Of a stretch of DNA of 64,000 nucleotides, positions 8,644 through 17,005 are shown in pieces. The notes under the pieces were generated by a model. It saw nothing but the letters and a program-made list of their open reading frames with translations, was not told the origin of the DNA and ran no database searches. The stretch is taken from assembly GCA_000767215.1 (NCBI GenBank), contig AXCX01000001.1, positions 56,717-120,716 on the forward strand, in the 5' to 3' direction. This DNA is from Actinotalea fermentans ATCC 43279 = JCM 9966 = DSM 3133 (lineage in GTDB: Bacteria; Actinomycetota; Actinomycetes; Actinomycetales; Cellulomonadaceae). Made by a program: the position numbers and the translations under genes. Numbering within the stretch: the stretch's first letter is position 1; the number at the start of each line of letters is the position of its first letter.

Positions 8644-9552
8644 TCAGCTCGTCGTGAGCACCTGCAGCTCTCCGATGCGGACGGACGCGGTGGAGGTCCG
8701 GGTGACCTGGAGGTTCCCGGAGGTGCCACCGCCGGACCACGTGACGTCCCACGTGGTCGTGCCGGTGACGATGTAGGCGTCGTCGGGACGCCCGGCGGAT
8801 GAAGCGGCGTACACGTGGTCGCACGTTGGGGACTCGACCCGACCGGGGATGAAGGGCGTCCCGGGACCGTCGCATCGCATCCGCGTGCCGTCGCCGAGGT
8901 CCCAGTCGATCCACCGGGCGCGTGCGGTGGCCGTGACGGCGAGACCAGGGACCGACGCCGTTGCGGTGTTCGGCCCCCAGGTCGTGGCCGTCTGGTCGGT
9001 CCAGAGCCAGAGCGGGATGCCGACGGTGCCGAACTCGCCCTCAGCGAGTGGGGTGCGTATCGCCGGTCCTTCGAGCGCCATCTGGTCGATGGCGCGGCGG
9101 GCGAGCTGCGCAGGGTCACCGCCGTAGCCGGGCGGGGGCGAGGGCAGCCATGTCCAACCGCCGTTGGTGCCGGGCGCCCTGAGCGGCTCGGCACAGGTGA
9201 CGTCGTAGATCGCGCCGTCAGGGTAGTGGCCCTCCCAGACGGCATCGGTACCCGGCGGCGGTGGCTCGGTGAGCCGGTAGTAGCAGGAGTCTGAGGCGTT
9301 GAACCAGCCCCAGAGGTCGTCCCAGCAGGGCACGACGTTCCCGCGGAACGTGACGCACTGACCCGCGCCTACGTCGACCACGGGCGGGTCGGCGGGTGGC
9401 TGGGCGGGGTTGCCGGGGTCTTCGACCTCGACCTCGCAGATGATCAGTGGCGGGGGACAGGTGACGCCGCCGGCTGCCACGGCGCGCTGGGCGGGCGCCC
9501 CGCTCGCGAGCAGCAGGGTGAGAGCGACGAGGACCGTCACGCGCCTCAGCAC
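8644..9552 (-). CDS. Secreted protein of the tad cluster, function unknown
   Basis: A 302-aa protein with a clear signal peptide, MLRRVTVLVALTLLLASGAP, cleaved near AQRAVAA. The mature part has six or more cysteines in the first 130 residues (CPPPLIICEV, GQCVTF, VPCWDD, SCYY) and is rich in tryptophan and proline. A later part around residues 190-290 looks beta-rich and resembles a PKD-like or cell-surface domain (CDHVYAASSAGR); that reading is tentative. Comparable secreted proteins occur in actinobacterial tad loci, but I cannot name a family. It overlaps the lipoprotein gene by 7 bp, so it is co-transcribed with the pilus genes. Confidence 0.72.
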   Translation of the reverse strand: MLRRVTVLVALTLLLASGAPAQRAVAAGGVTCPPPLIICEVEVEDPGNPAQPPADPPVVDVGAGQCVTFRGNVVPCWDDLWGWFNASDSCYYRLTEPPPPGTDAVWEGHYPDGAIYDVTCAEPLRAPGTNGGWTWLPSPPPGYGGDPAQLARRAIDQMALEGPAIRTPLAEGEFGTVGIPLWLWTDQTATTWGPNTATASVPGLAVTATARARWIDWDLGDGTRMRCDGPGTPFIPGRVESPTCDHVYAASSAGRPDDAYIVTGTTTWDVTWSGGGTSGNLQVTRTSTASVRIGELQVLTTS

Positions 9553-10127
9553 GGCCGGTCCCTGTGGACTTCGACCTCCCTGATGACCCAGCGGTCGTCG
9601 AAGACGGTCGCCCAGGCCTCGACCTCGACGACGGCGTTCTGCCCTTCGGAGGCAGCGGGGTCGCCGGTGTCGCGGAAGGTGGGGATCCAGTTGGTGGAGT
9701 CGACGCAGTCGATGACGTGGGCTTCGGGCTGCTCGCCCAGCGTCACGGAGTCGACCTCCGGGTCGATGACGGGCTCGCCCGTCATCACGAGACCCTGCTG
9801 GTCGAGCCGGATGACCGACTCGGCGAGCGACGCGCGGGCCTTGTCGACGATCAGGCGATCGAAGTCCGCCGGCAGGCCCGCGCTCGGATCGGCGAGCGCG
9901 GCGACCGAGACGGACCAGTAGGTGCGGTAAGCGTCGAGGATGGCCGCGGTGGCCTCCTCGACGGCTGGGTCCACCGTGGGTGTGGGGCTCGACGTCGGGC
10001 TCGGCGACGCGGACGCCGTCGTCGTGGCGGACGGCGTCGCCTCGGGATCGGTCGAGGTGCAGGAGGCGAGCAGTAGCGCCCCGCAGATCAGTAGCACGAG
10101 GCGGTGCAGAAGCGGTCGGCTCACCAT
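9546..10127 (-). CDS. Lipoprotein of the tad cluster
   Basis: A 193-aa protein whose N-terminus, HRLVLLICGALLLASCTST, is a lipoprotein signal with lipobox LASC. A low-complexity Ser/Thr/Pro linker follows (about residues 27-52), then a domain of about 140 residues (VEEATAAILDAYRTYWSVSV) that ends in EVHRDRPC. The fold recalls small NTF2-like lipoproteins, but that is a guess. The ATG at 10127 was picked over the far upstream open frame because it gives the signal peptide and is preceded by a G-rich AGGGGGGA stretch. It is followed directly by the secreted-protein gene. Confidence 0.75.
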   Translation of the reverse strand: MVSRPLLHRLVLLICGALLLASCTSTDPEATPSATTTASASPSPTSSPTPTVDPAVEEATAAILDAYRTYWSVSVAALADPSAGLPADFDRLIVDKARASLAESVIRLDQQGLVMTGEPVIDPEVDSVTLGEQPEAHVIDCVDSTNWIPTFRDTGDPAASEGQNAVVEVEAWATVFDDRWVIREVEVHRDRPC

Positions 10128-10170
10128 CGGGCCACCACCGTCCCCCCTGAAACGGTGCCCAGAATGCCCT

Positions 10171-10196
10171 GACCTGCCCTGATCAGGGCGCAGGTC
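10171..10196. promoter_or_regulatory. Palindrome upstream of the tad lipoprotein gene
   Basis: A perfect 14-bp palindrome, GCCCTGATCAGGGC (10176-10189), is flanked by GACCT and CAGGTC, extending the inverted repeat to about 24 bp with one bulged base. It lies about 45 bp upstream of the ATG at 10127. The arms meet without a loop, which suits a dimeric repressor operator better than a terminator. The rest of the 236-bp gap (10128-10363) shows nothing I can name. Confidence 0.35.
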
Positions 10197-10363
10197 ACCC
10201 ATTGGACACCCGTTGCGGCGGGATGTGAACCCTCGCACCCGTCTTGCGGACGATCCGAATCGTGTCGCCATGCCATTACGTGTGCCCCGGCAGCGACCAA
10301 CATGGCGTCCCCGGAGGCGGCGACTGTGCATTGGTGGTGGTGTCGCTCTGTTGTGGATGCCCG

Positions 10364-11254
10364 TCATGACGCCGCTCGCTCGGCGACCGCGTCGTCCCGG
10401 CGACCGGCCGTTGCGCGGGAGAGGGGAGGCGTCGGGCAGGGAAGGCACCGGACACGGGTGCTCCTCAGAGCAGCTTGCGTCCCGGGGGTTTCCACCGCGG
10501 ACGCTCCCTCGAGAGTGATCCGCGCGAGGAGACCCGGCGACTCGGGCGACCCGCGGAGAATCCAGACCAGGCGTCGTGCCTGCCACGGGGCGACCCCGAC
10601 CTTCTTCGCGAGAGTGCGCCAGCCGACGATGGTGCTCGTCGCGCGTGCGCGTGCTGGGGCTTCGAACCGCGCTACCTCTCGCGTGATCGAGACGGCGGTG
10701 TCCTCCGGCCAGCCGACGGATCGGAGTGCGCTCGCCGTAAGGGCGAGAACCCGAGTCAGTGGGCCGTCGTCGGCGCCCGCAGCAGCCTCGTCGTGTGCGG
10801 GCTGCCAGCCGCCAGCGAGGAGGGGCTCGAGGGCGATGGGCCTCCGCACGCGGCCGGCGCGCTCCGCGGCGTCCAGCTTCCATGCCCTTCTCGGGGGAGC
10901 GCCCCAGCGTTGGGCGAGGATCTCGCCGAGGACCGCGCGCCGAGCCGTCTGCCAGAGGACTCCCCACGGGGAGCGGGCGGCCCGCAGAGATGGCTCCTGC
11001 AGCTTCAGCCAGAGCACCTCCCACGCCGTGGCTTCCGCCTCGGATGCGGCTCCGCCGCGAAGCCCGACGTCGACCACAAGAGGACGGACGATGTGGCTCC
11101 GTACGAAGCGGAGCAGGTCCGTCGCCGCCGGTCCGTCCCAGCCCTCGACCGCGATGGCGTCCAGGTGGTCGAAGAGGTCGTCGCGGCGCTTGGTGATCTC
11201 GGTGATGTCGTCGTACGAGTAGCCCCGCGACGACCTGGGGTAGTCCTTGTCCAT
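10364..11254 (-). CDS. Putative sigma-like DNA-binding protein at the head of the tad operon
   Basis: A 296-aa soluble protein. Residues about 50-120 (EAEATAWEVLWLKLQEPSLR, then SPWGVLWQTARRAVLGE) resemble the helical core of sigma-70 region 2. A later helix-turn-helix-like stretch near 215-235 (TLAKKVGVAPWQARRLVWIL) could be a region-4-like recognition helix. The last 50 residues look disordered. I do not recognise a named family; the sigma-like reading is inference. It is the first minus-strand gene before the pilus genes, 236 bp upstream of the lipoprotein gene, and its own upstream region carries a palindromic motif cluster. A regulator of the pilus operon is the simplest interpretation. 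Confidence 0.6.
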   Translation of the reverse strand: MDKDYPRSSRGYSYDDITEITKRRDDLFDHLDAIAVEGWDGPAATDLLRFVRSHIVRPLVVDVGLRGGAASEAEATAWEVLWLKLQEPSLRAARSPWGVLWQTARRAVLGEILAQRWGAPPRRAWKLDAAERAGRVRRPIALEPLLAGGWQPAHDEAAAGADDGPLTRVLALTASALRSVGWPEDTAVSITREVARFEAPARARATSTIVGWRTLAKKVGVAPWQARRLVWILRGSPESPGLLARITLEGASAVETPGTQAALRSTRVRCLPCPTPPLSRATAGRRDDAVAERAAS

Positions 11255-11309
11255 CTCGTCACCTCCGTTGCTAGGCGGTGACGACGTTGCTCAGGGGCTA
11301 TGCACAGAG

Positions 11310-11377
11310 CGATGACGCAAGCGGCTGGCGGTGGAGCGTCATCGATGACGCGGAGGCTGTGGATCGTGCGTCATCGA
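11310..11377. promoter_or_regulatory. GCGTCATCG motif cluster upstream of the tad operon
   Basis: Three sites lie in 68 bp: CGATGACGC at 11310-11318, the perfect 16-bp palindrome GCGTCATCGATGACGC at 11336-11351, and GCGTCATCGA at 11368-11377. They are 56-123 bp upstream of the sigma-like gene (start 11254). The same half-site recurs three times at 16462-16507 upstream of the defence operon. This looks like the operator of one dimeric regulator. No -10/-35 pair was assigned. The rest of 11255-11507 shows no other feature. Confidence 0.45.
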
Positions 11378-11507
11378 GTCACCGGCTCCGAACGCCCACG
11401 TGACCAACGGAGCGGCACTAGGGAGCTGCGTCGGCGGGTGCCGCAAGGAGGCGCAGGTTCACCTGGCCTCAGTCACGTGGTCCGCCATGCATGCGGTGCC
11501 GTGGCAG

Positions 11508-12521
11508 TCAGAACGGCGGTTCGTCAGACCACGTCGCCGTGGCCGTTGGCGTTGCTGCATCCGGGAGCGGCACGTTGTTCACGATGTACTGGTCGAGGAT
11601 GTCGTCCCGATCCATGAACAGGATCTGGCTGCGGCGGGCTGCGTCCAGCGCGTTGCCGAGCCAGTTCCGTGCCTGCTTCGTGATCACGCCACCCGCCACG
11701 ATGAAGGCATGGTCCACCAGCACCCGGCGGCTGAACTCCGGGTCGAACACCTCGTGGGCGAGCATCATCAGGGCCTGGTTGTGGATCTCGGCGACGTTCG
11801 CACTCCCGCGCCCCGTCGTGCCGGACGCGTCGAGCTTGCCTCGCTTGGCTTGGATCCCGAAGTAGAGGACGTGTTGCGTCGGCAGCGTGTAGCGCATCCA
11901 GACGTCCTTGCCGTACTCGAGCGCCTTGTCGCGGTGGCCAGCAGCGGTGATGCGGTGGAACCCAAGCTGGCGGAACAGCGGGAGCAGTACCTCCTCGATG
12001 AGCTCGTCCTCGCTGCACCTGTCCAAGTACGCCGCCAGCTGCGCGCGCCGCTTCACCTCTGTCGGCGTCAATGGGCGATGTGGATTTGCAGCCAGCACGG
12101 CAATCTGCCCCGAACCAACGTGCCGTAGGTAGCAGTGCCGGTCTTCGCCGTAGAAGGCTTCGAAGCCTTCTCTGCTCAGGACGTCGTTCAGCAGTGCCAG
12201 AGCGTGCGGCCGATCGGGACCCTCGTTCGTCGCCTCCGAGCGCTCCATCAGCCGATCGATGACCCGGCAGAAGATCTCAGGAGGGCGCGTAGCGCTGTCA
12301 TGCGGCTCCGCGAGCATTTGCTCCAGGACGTCAGCAACCCATCGATGCCGCGTCGAGCCATCGTGAGCCCACTCGGTATCGAGGTCCTGGAAGAACTCTG
12401 TGAGGTACGAGCTCGAGCGGTACGGGAAGTACTTGGGGTGCTCGGAACCTGGCTCGTCCGAACCGGGGTTCCCGCAGACGAGGTCACCAAGTTTCTCCAG
12501 GGTCCGCCGACGGAACCTCAA
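11508..12521 (-). CDS. Putative PD-(D/E)xK nuclease with AbiJ-type N-terminal domain
   Basis: A 337-aa protein. Residues about 1-90 (YRSSSYLTEFFQDLD, then AHDGSTRHRWVADVLEQ) resemble the AbiJ N-terminal domain type 3 found on abortive-infection proteins. A helical linker follows. The C-terminal half has the order of an Mrr-like restriction fold: EEVLLPLFRQLGFH, then GKDVWMRY (Asp about 206), then YFGIQAKRGKLD (Gln 224, Lys 226, a QxK active-site variant). It is 182 bp downstream of the PLD-helicase gene on the same strand. Inferred role: nuclease effector of a two-gene defence unit. The upstream gap makes a separate promoter possible. Family naming is from memory of motifs. Confidence 0.65.
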   Translation of the reverse strand: MRFRRRTLEKLGDLVCGNPGSDEPGSEHPKYFPYRSSSYLTEFFQDLDTEWAHDGSTRHRWVADVLEQMLAEPHDSATRPPEIFCRVIDRLMERSEATNEGPDRPHALALLNDVLSREGFEAFYGEDRHCYLRHVGSGQIAVLAANPHRPLTPTEVKRRAQLAAYLDRCSEDELIEEVLLPLFRQLGFHRITAAGHRDKALEYGKDVWMRYTLPTQHVLYFGIQAKRGKLDASGTTGRGSANVAEIHNQALMMLAHEVFDPEFSRRVLVDHAFIVAGGVITKQARNWLGNALDAARRSQILFMDRDDILDQYIVNNVPLPDAATPTATATWSDEPPF

Positions 12522-12703
12522 CCCAGCCCCCTAGCGATTCGCGACACATCGACCGGACCTCATTCAACCGCTCGCGGTCGAGAGCACGCTGCAACACACC
12601 GACAGTCACCTCTGCGCCGAGGTGCCTGCCCCGTCCGCGTCGCTAGCAGCGACTCTCTTCGGCGGGCCCACCGCCTGAAGCCGACGTACGCCAGTGCGAT
12701 GCG

Positions 12704-15700
12704 TCACTCTGCCTCGCCGGGCACTCCCAAGATGCAGGCCGAGATTCGGCGGTCGATCGGCTCAACGTACTCCAGTTGGCTCAGCGCGCCTTCTATCGCG
12801 GCGATCGGTAGTGATGTGGCGCGCAACGCGTCGTCGAGGTCGGACAACGTCACGTATCGCCGACGGCGGTGCTTCCGGCGGTAGTCGTCGCGGAGTGGTC
12901 GAACGAGGTGCAGCCATGCCTCGGCCACCTGGTACAGGTCGACGGCCTCGCCGCGATCTTCGTGCGGATCCACGACGGCGAGCTGGGCCAGTCTGTCCCA
13001 GCGGTCCGCCAGCTCGAACTCGCCGCGGTGCCGCGCGTCGTTCCGCCAGTGTCGGCAAGACATCGCCATCTGAGTCAGCGCACGCTGGGTGCGGCGGGGG
13101 AGCAGTGCCACTTCCGCGATGCGGGCACGTTCGAGGAAGCGGATCAGGAGGTGCTCGGACTCCTCGTCGAACTTCCGGTCAGGCGGATCCTCAGCGAGAA
13201 GCTCCCGGAGCCGTGTCGAGACGACGTCGACGCCCACGCTGGGATCAGGGCTGTCGGCTTCCAGCAGCATCCAGCGTGGAGCACCATGCTTCGTGCCCGC
13301 GACCGCGAGGAATGCCCATGCCGTCCTCGTGCGGACTGGACTGATTCGGGCAAGCACGCGATGGGTAGTCCCGCGATGTAGCTCGTACTCGGCCGGCGTG
13401 AGCAGCGCGTCAGGTCCATCGACGAGGCGGCGGACGGGTTCAAGGGCGTCGTGAATCCCGTCCCAGGTCGCGGTCCGCTCGTCTTGATCGGCCCGGATGA
13501 AGTCCTCCGCCCGAACGACCGCCTCGGTCGAGGCGACGAAGTCGGGGACCGGGAGGTTGGATCCAAGCAGGGCCGACGACTCGGCGTTGCGGGCGACAAG
13601 CAACTCATTGGCGTGTGTCGCGAACGCCGGCCCGTCGTCCGGCCACCACACCTCGATCCGGGCGTGGACGCTGTCCATCCGATCGACCCGCCCGACTCGT
13701 TGCTCGGCCACGCGCAACGTGGTCGGCATGTCGAGCTGGACCACGGCGCTGGCCCCTTGGAGGTTGATCCCTTCGTTCATCGCGTCGGAGCACAGGCCGA
13801 TGCCGCCTGTAGTCGAGTCTCGAGCGAAGCGCTCCAACATCTCGCGCCGGCCCCTGGTGTCGCCACCGGTGGCGACCGTCACCGGCACCGCGGAGCCTTC
13901 TAGGTGCGACGCGATGACCGCGAGCGTGATCGGGTGGTGGTCGAAGGCGAGGACACGAGCGTGCTTGCGAGAGGTCAGCCGCCGGATCTTGTCCGCCTTC
14001 GCAAACTCGCGCAGGGTGCTCAGTGCACGCGCTGCCTCCAGGATCTCCCGGTACACGTGCTCTTCCTGGCGGCAGGCGTCGAGCCACGCCGCGTCGTCAG
14101 CGAGCCACACCGGGAGGTCGCACGACAGCCCGCTCGTGGGCTTGCCCCGCTTCAGGATCGCGGCGACGCGCGCAAGCTGGTCTCCCGACGGCTGAGGCTT
14201 GCTCAGCGCCGCCAAGCTGAGCTCGGCGATCGCCGCCTTGGTACCGATGAGGTGCTCGAGCAGTGCGGCCTTCGACGAACGCATGGAAGAGAGGACGTTG
14301 TGGGCCGCGAGGCCCCGAGCAGCACCGAGGCGAAGCTCGAGCCAGCGCTCGTCGGTGTAGTCGCGTCGTAGGGCCGGAGGTAACGCCAGGTTGTCGCCGA
14401 GCAGGGTGACCCCGCGCAGCCTCGTCACGAGCACCCGGATCTCCTCGGCGCACCTCTCATCCGAGGCTGACTCTCCCGTGGGGTACGTCTTCATGACGTG
14501 CTCTGGGTAGCGGCAGGGGCGCCCGGTCACCGGGTGCTTGTACAGGGCTGGCTCGCGGTCGACGAGCGCGTTGAGACGGGCCTTCGTGCGCCGGACGGTG
14601 AACCGCTGGATCTCCTCGCGGACCCGCGAGCGGTCGTCGTCGGAGAGCGGCGCCTCGTTGCCCCGCTTGGCCAGGCCATCGAGTATGCGCAGCGTCTCGT
14701 CGGAGAAGTTGTCGGCCCCGAGGAGGTCGACCAGGGCCAGCAAGTCCTGCGTCCCCCGATTGATCGGTGTCGCCGTGAACATCAGGACGTGATCGGCGCC
14801 CGACTCGCGGACCTTCGCGGTTCGGTTCGAGGCCGTGCTCAGGAAGTTGTGCGCCTCGTCGATAGCAAGGACTTGCGCGCGAGCGACCTGAGCGTCTTCG
14901 ACACGAGCACCACTGGCTGCCGCGCGGCTCAGTAGCCCCTGTGACACGGTCAGAAGGCTGAGCCCGCAGAACGTCGCCTCGCGGGCCCACTGCGCCTCAA
15001 CGGCCGGCGGGCAGACGAGGACTGTCAGGTCGCGCCGGACGCGCCCAGTGCTCCAGAGCCGGTCGCGGACGGCCCTGGTCAGGTGAGCTCCCATTCGGGT
15101 CTTGCCGGAGCCTGTGGCGTCGGCTACGAGGACGCTTCCGACGCTCTCGACGATCCACATCGCCTCGGCGATGCCGGCAACCTGTGATGGCCAAAGCTCG
15201 GTCGCCGGGCCGTCAGAGGGGAGGTACCGGGCTGCCCACTGACCCTCGAGCAGGTCCGCACACGCCCGTGCCAGCGCCTCGCGCCAAGGGACAAAGCGCA
15301 GGAGTCCATGGAGGAGCGCCCGAAACTCCTCGTCCCACGGCTCGCCGACTTCCCAGTAGTTGGTGGCTGCGCCGGCGACTTCGGCGAATCGATCCCCGTC
15401 CTCGCCGGGACGGAAGCGCACGTTCGCCTCGAGCTGGTGATGCATGCCGGTAAGGGTGAAGTTGCTGGACCCGACTGTCGCGGCGGAGTCGCCGAGGTAG
15501 ATCTTGGCGTGCATCCGTGTGGCGCCAGGTACGAAGCGCACCTGCATCCGGCCCGCTTGACTGGCCTCGATGGTCTGGACGACCTTCGCCGACAGGGCGA
15601 GGGAGATCCCTTGTTCCTCGGTCCAGTAGTGCCGCACTTCGTCGGTGAATGTGGCTGTCGCGGAGCCGAATCGTGGCCGGTCTCGGACGAACGGCTCGCT

Positions 15701-15994
15701 CCCGAGCAGGATGCGCAGGGGCGGTCGCTCGGCCACCGAGTCCTCCCGCGCGGCCACCAGAGCGACGATGTTCTCCAGCGACGCGTAGCCGGCGACAACG
15801 AGCGGAGCCCGCGCAGTGAGCAGGTCCCGCCAGACGACGGAGTGGACGTCGGAGTTCGCGTGGTTCACCGGAAGGCGACCAGGCGAAGGCCAGTCCTGTC
15901 GGGCGAGACGGAAGCGCAGTCCGAGGTTCGAGGGTCCCCCCGTGAAGAGATCCGGTTGATCCGGGTCTGGTACCACGCGGCGCGTGCGTGCCAC
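12704..15994 (-). CDS. PLD-nuclease / SNF2-family helicase fusion, putative phage defence
   Basis: A 1096-aa protein. Residues about 50-240 form a phospholipase D-type nuclease half with HAKIYLGD at 162-169 (HxKx4D) and GSSNFT at 175-180. The helicase has Walker A ATGSGKT near 293-299, IDEAH at 378-382, FTATP near 406-410, a large insert, then the C-terminal RecA lobe with RVGRVDRMD (motif VI). The last 250 residues are helical and unassigned. One HKD motif implies that nuclease activity would need dimers. PLD and SNF2 modules are separate proteins in DISARM; here they are fused. The start is GTG at 15994; an in-frame stop lies shortly upstream and no other start codon is available. The gene sits between an excisionase-like regulator and a nuclease. 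Confidence 0.78.
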   Translation of the reverse strand: MARTRRVVPDPDQPDLFTGGPSNLGLRFRLARQDWPSPGRLPVNHANSDVHSVVWRDLLTARAPLVVAGYASLENIVALVAAREDSVAERPPLRILLGSEPFVRDRPRFGSATATFTDEVRHYWTEEQGISLALSAKVVQTIEASQAGRMQVRFVPGATRMHAKIYLGDSAATVGSSNFTLTGMHHQLEANVRFRPGEDGDRFAEVAGAATNYWEVGEPWDEEFRALLHGLLRFVPWREALARACADLLEGQWAARYLPSDGPATELWPSQVAGIAEAMWIVESVGSVLVADATGSGKTRMGAHLTRAVRDRLWSTGRVRRDLTVLVCPPAVEAQWAREATFCGLSLLTVSQGLLSRAAASGARVEDAQVARAQVLAIDEAHNFLSTASNRTAKVRESGADHVLMFTATPINRGTQDLLALVDLLGADNFSDETLRILDGLAKRGNEAPLSDDDRSRVREEIQRFTVRRTKARLNALVDREPALYKHPVTGRPCRYPEHVMKTYPTGESASDERCAEEIRVLVTRLRGVTLLGDNLALPPALRRDYTDERWLELRLGAARGLAAHNVLSSMRSSKAALLEHLIGTKAAIAELSLAALSKPQPSGDQLARVAAILKRGKPTSGLSCDLPVWLADDAAWLDACRQEEHVYREILEAARALSTLREFAKADKIRRLTSRKHARVLAFDHHPITLAVIASHLEGSAVPVTVATGGDTRGRREMLERFARDSTTGGIGLCSDAMNEGINLQGASAVVQLDMPTTLRVAEQRVGRVDRMDSVHARIEVWWPDDGPAFATHANELLVARNAESSALLGSNLPVPDFVASTEAVVRAEDFIRADQDERTATWDGIHDALEPVRRLVDGPDALLTPAEYELHRGTTHRVLARISPVRTRTAWAFLAVAGTKHGAPRWMLLEADSPDPSVGVDVVSTRLRELLAEDPPDRKFDEESEHLLIRFLERARIAEVALLPRRTQRALTQMAMSCRHWRNDARHRGEFELADRWDRLAQLAVVDPHEDRGEAVDLYQVAEAWLHLVRPLRDDYRRKHRRRRYVTLSDLDDALRATSLPIAAIEGALSQLEYVEPIDRRISACILGVPGEAE

Positions 15995-16111
15995 TCTTCC
16001 CCCGATCCCAGCTGGGCGGGCGGTGCGCCCGGACGCTGCAGCTCCTCGCTAGCTGCATCGTCCTCGATGAGATCGAAGTTGAGCTCGGCCGGCGCTACGG
16101 CGCTCGCTCGC

Positions 16112-16408
16112 TCATGCGCCCGGCCGAGGGGGCGTCGACGGCCGTGTCGCAAGGAACTCGTCGATCGCGTCGACGGGCACCTTGCAGAGACGTCCGATGT
16201 GGATCGTGCGGAGCTCGCCGGCGGCGATGAACTCGTACAGCTTGCTCCGGCCGATCCCAAGGACCGCCGCCGCTTCGGTGACGCTGAAGACTCGACGCTC
16301 GTCAGCCTGAAGCGTGATGTTGATCACCGGCTGCTCCACCTCGCGGACGTGGCGGCGACGCGGCTCTGTGCTTGTTGAGATCAGGCGAAGCGGACTCGTG
16401 CTGGCCAA
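16112..16408 (-). CDS. Excisionase-family helix-turn-helix protein
   Basis: A small protein with an HTH_17/MerR-like domain: FSVTEAAAVLGIGRSKLYEF, then IAAGELRTIHIGRLCKVPVD. Such proteins act as recombination directionality factors or as local repressors. The start is uncertain. TTG at 16408 has a perfect AGGAGG eight bases upstream (98 aa). GTG at 16417 overlaps that site. GTG at 16327 has GAGGTGGAG upstream and would give a compact 71-aa protein. It precedes the PLD-helicase by 117 bp and is followed upstream by the GCGTCATCG cluster, which it may bind. It lies 2.3 kb from the integrase, so both roles remain open. Confidence 0.75.
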   Translation of the reverse strand: MASTSPLRLISTSTEPRRRHVREVEQPVINITLQADERRVFSVTEAAAVLGIGRSKLYEFIAAGELRTIHIGRLCKVPVDAIDEFLATRPSTPPRPGA

Positions 16409-16461
16409 CAGGACCACCTCCTAGTCGAGGCCTCGACCCTCCTCATGAGCGATAGCCAGCA

Positions 16462-16507
16462 CGATGACGCGACGCCCGCTGTCGGTGCGTCATCGACGGC
16501 GTCATCG
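16462..16507. promoter_or_regulatory. GCGTCATCG motif cluster upstream of the defence operon
   Basis: Sites are CGATGACGC at 16462-16470, GCGTCATCGA at 16487-16496 and GCGTCATCG at 16499-16507, 54-99 bp upstream of the HTH gene start at 16408. The distance and the motif match the cluster before the tad operon. The surrounding 16409-16750 region contains no gene I can support; open frames there in both directions look like composition noise. Confidence 0.45.
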
Positions 16508-16750
16508 CGACGACTGGCGTGGAAGGTGCCCACGCTCAGTAACGACGACAGGATCCATGTCGTCGTGCCCTCGTCGGCATCGCGAGCGTTCCGAGCAGGC
16601 GAGGACGACTCGTCGACCCGCCCGCCGCTGCCGACTAGCGCGTCCCCGCCGCCAGTCCGGCAGCCAGCGACCACCACCCGAACCCCGTCAGGGCCTCCTC
16701 CACCGGACGCCCCTGGTGCTGCCGGCGACGGGTGCGCCAGAACGCGATTC

Positions 16751-16927
16751 TCACCGCACGGGGGGGCCGACGAGGGCGTTGTCCAGCGGGCACCGGAAGC
16801 AATCGACGTCGAAGGATGCAGCGACATCGTGCTCGACGCACCACCTCGGTTCAGTAGCCCGAGGGTGCATCGGACGATGCCGATCGCGGTCTGGTGCCGC
16901 CTCATCTTGTGCTTTCGGGGGGTTCAC
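16751..16927 (-). CDS. Small CxxH/CxxC protein, possible zinc-binding
   Basis: A 58-aa frame starting GTG at 16927 with GGAG six bases upstream, ending TGA at 16751. The protein is polar, and its second half reads PRWCVEHDVAASF, then DVDCFRCPLDNALVG. One CxxH and one CxxC pair 15 residues apart suggest a single zinc-binding site. It lies between the 512-aa unknown gene (79 bp upstream) and the excisionase-like gene, on the same strand. No family is recognised. Small zinc-binding proteins on mobile elements are often regulators, but that is inference. Support is the ribosome-binding site and the spaced Cys/His residues. Confidence 0.45.
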   Translation of the reverse strand: MNPPKAQDEAAPDRDRHRPMHPRATEPRWCVEHDVAASFDVDCFRCPLDNALVGPPVR

Positions 16928-17005
16928 GTTGCGCTCCGTTCTGTCGGTGGACTGAGTTCTCTTCCACCTTCGAGCGCGTGTTCATCGTCCAACATACGGT
17001 TGATG

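Noticed and set aside
10205..10310. tRNA-like T-arm sequence on the minus strand (GGGTTCACATCCC)
   Set aside because: One T-stem pair fails and no matching acceptor or D arm is found upstream; not a tRNA and not the missing tRNA-Pro copy.
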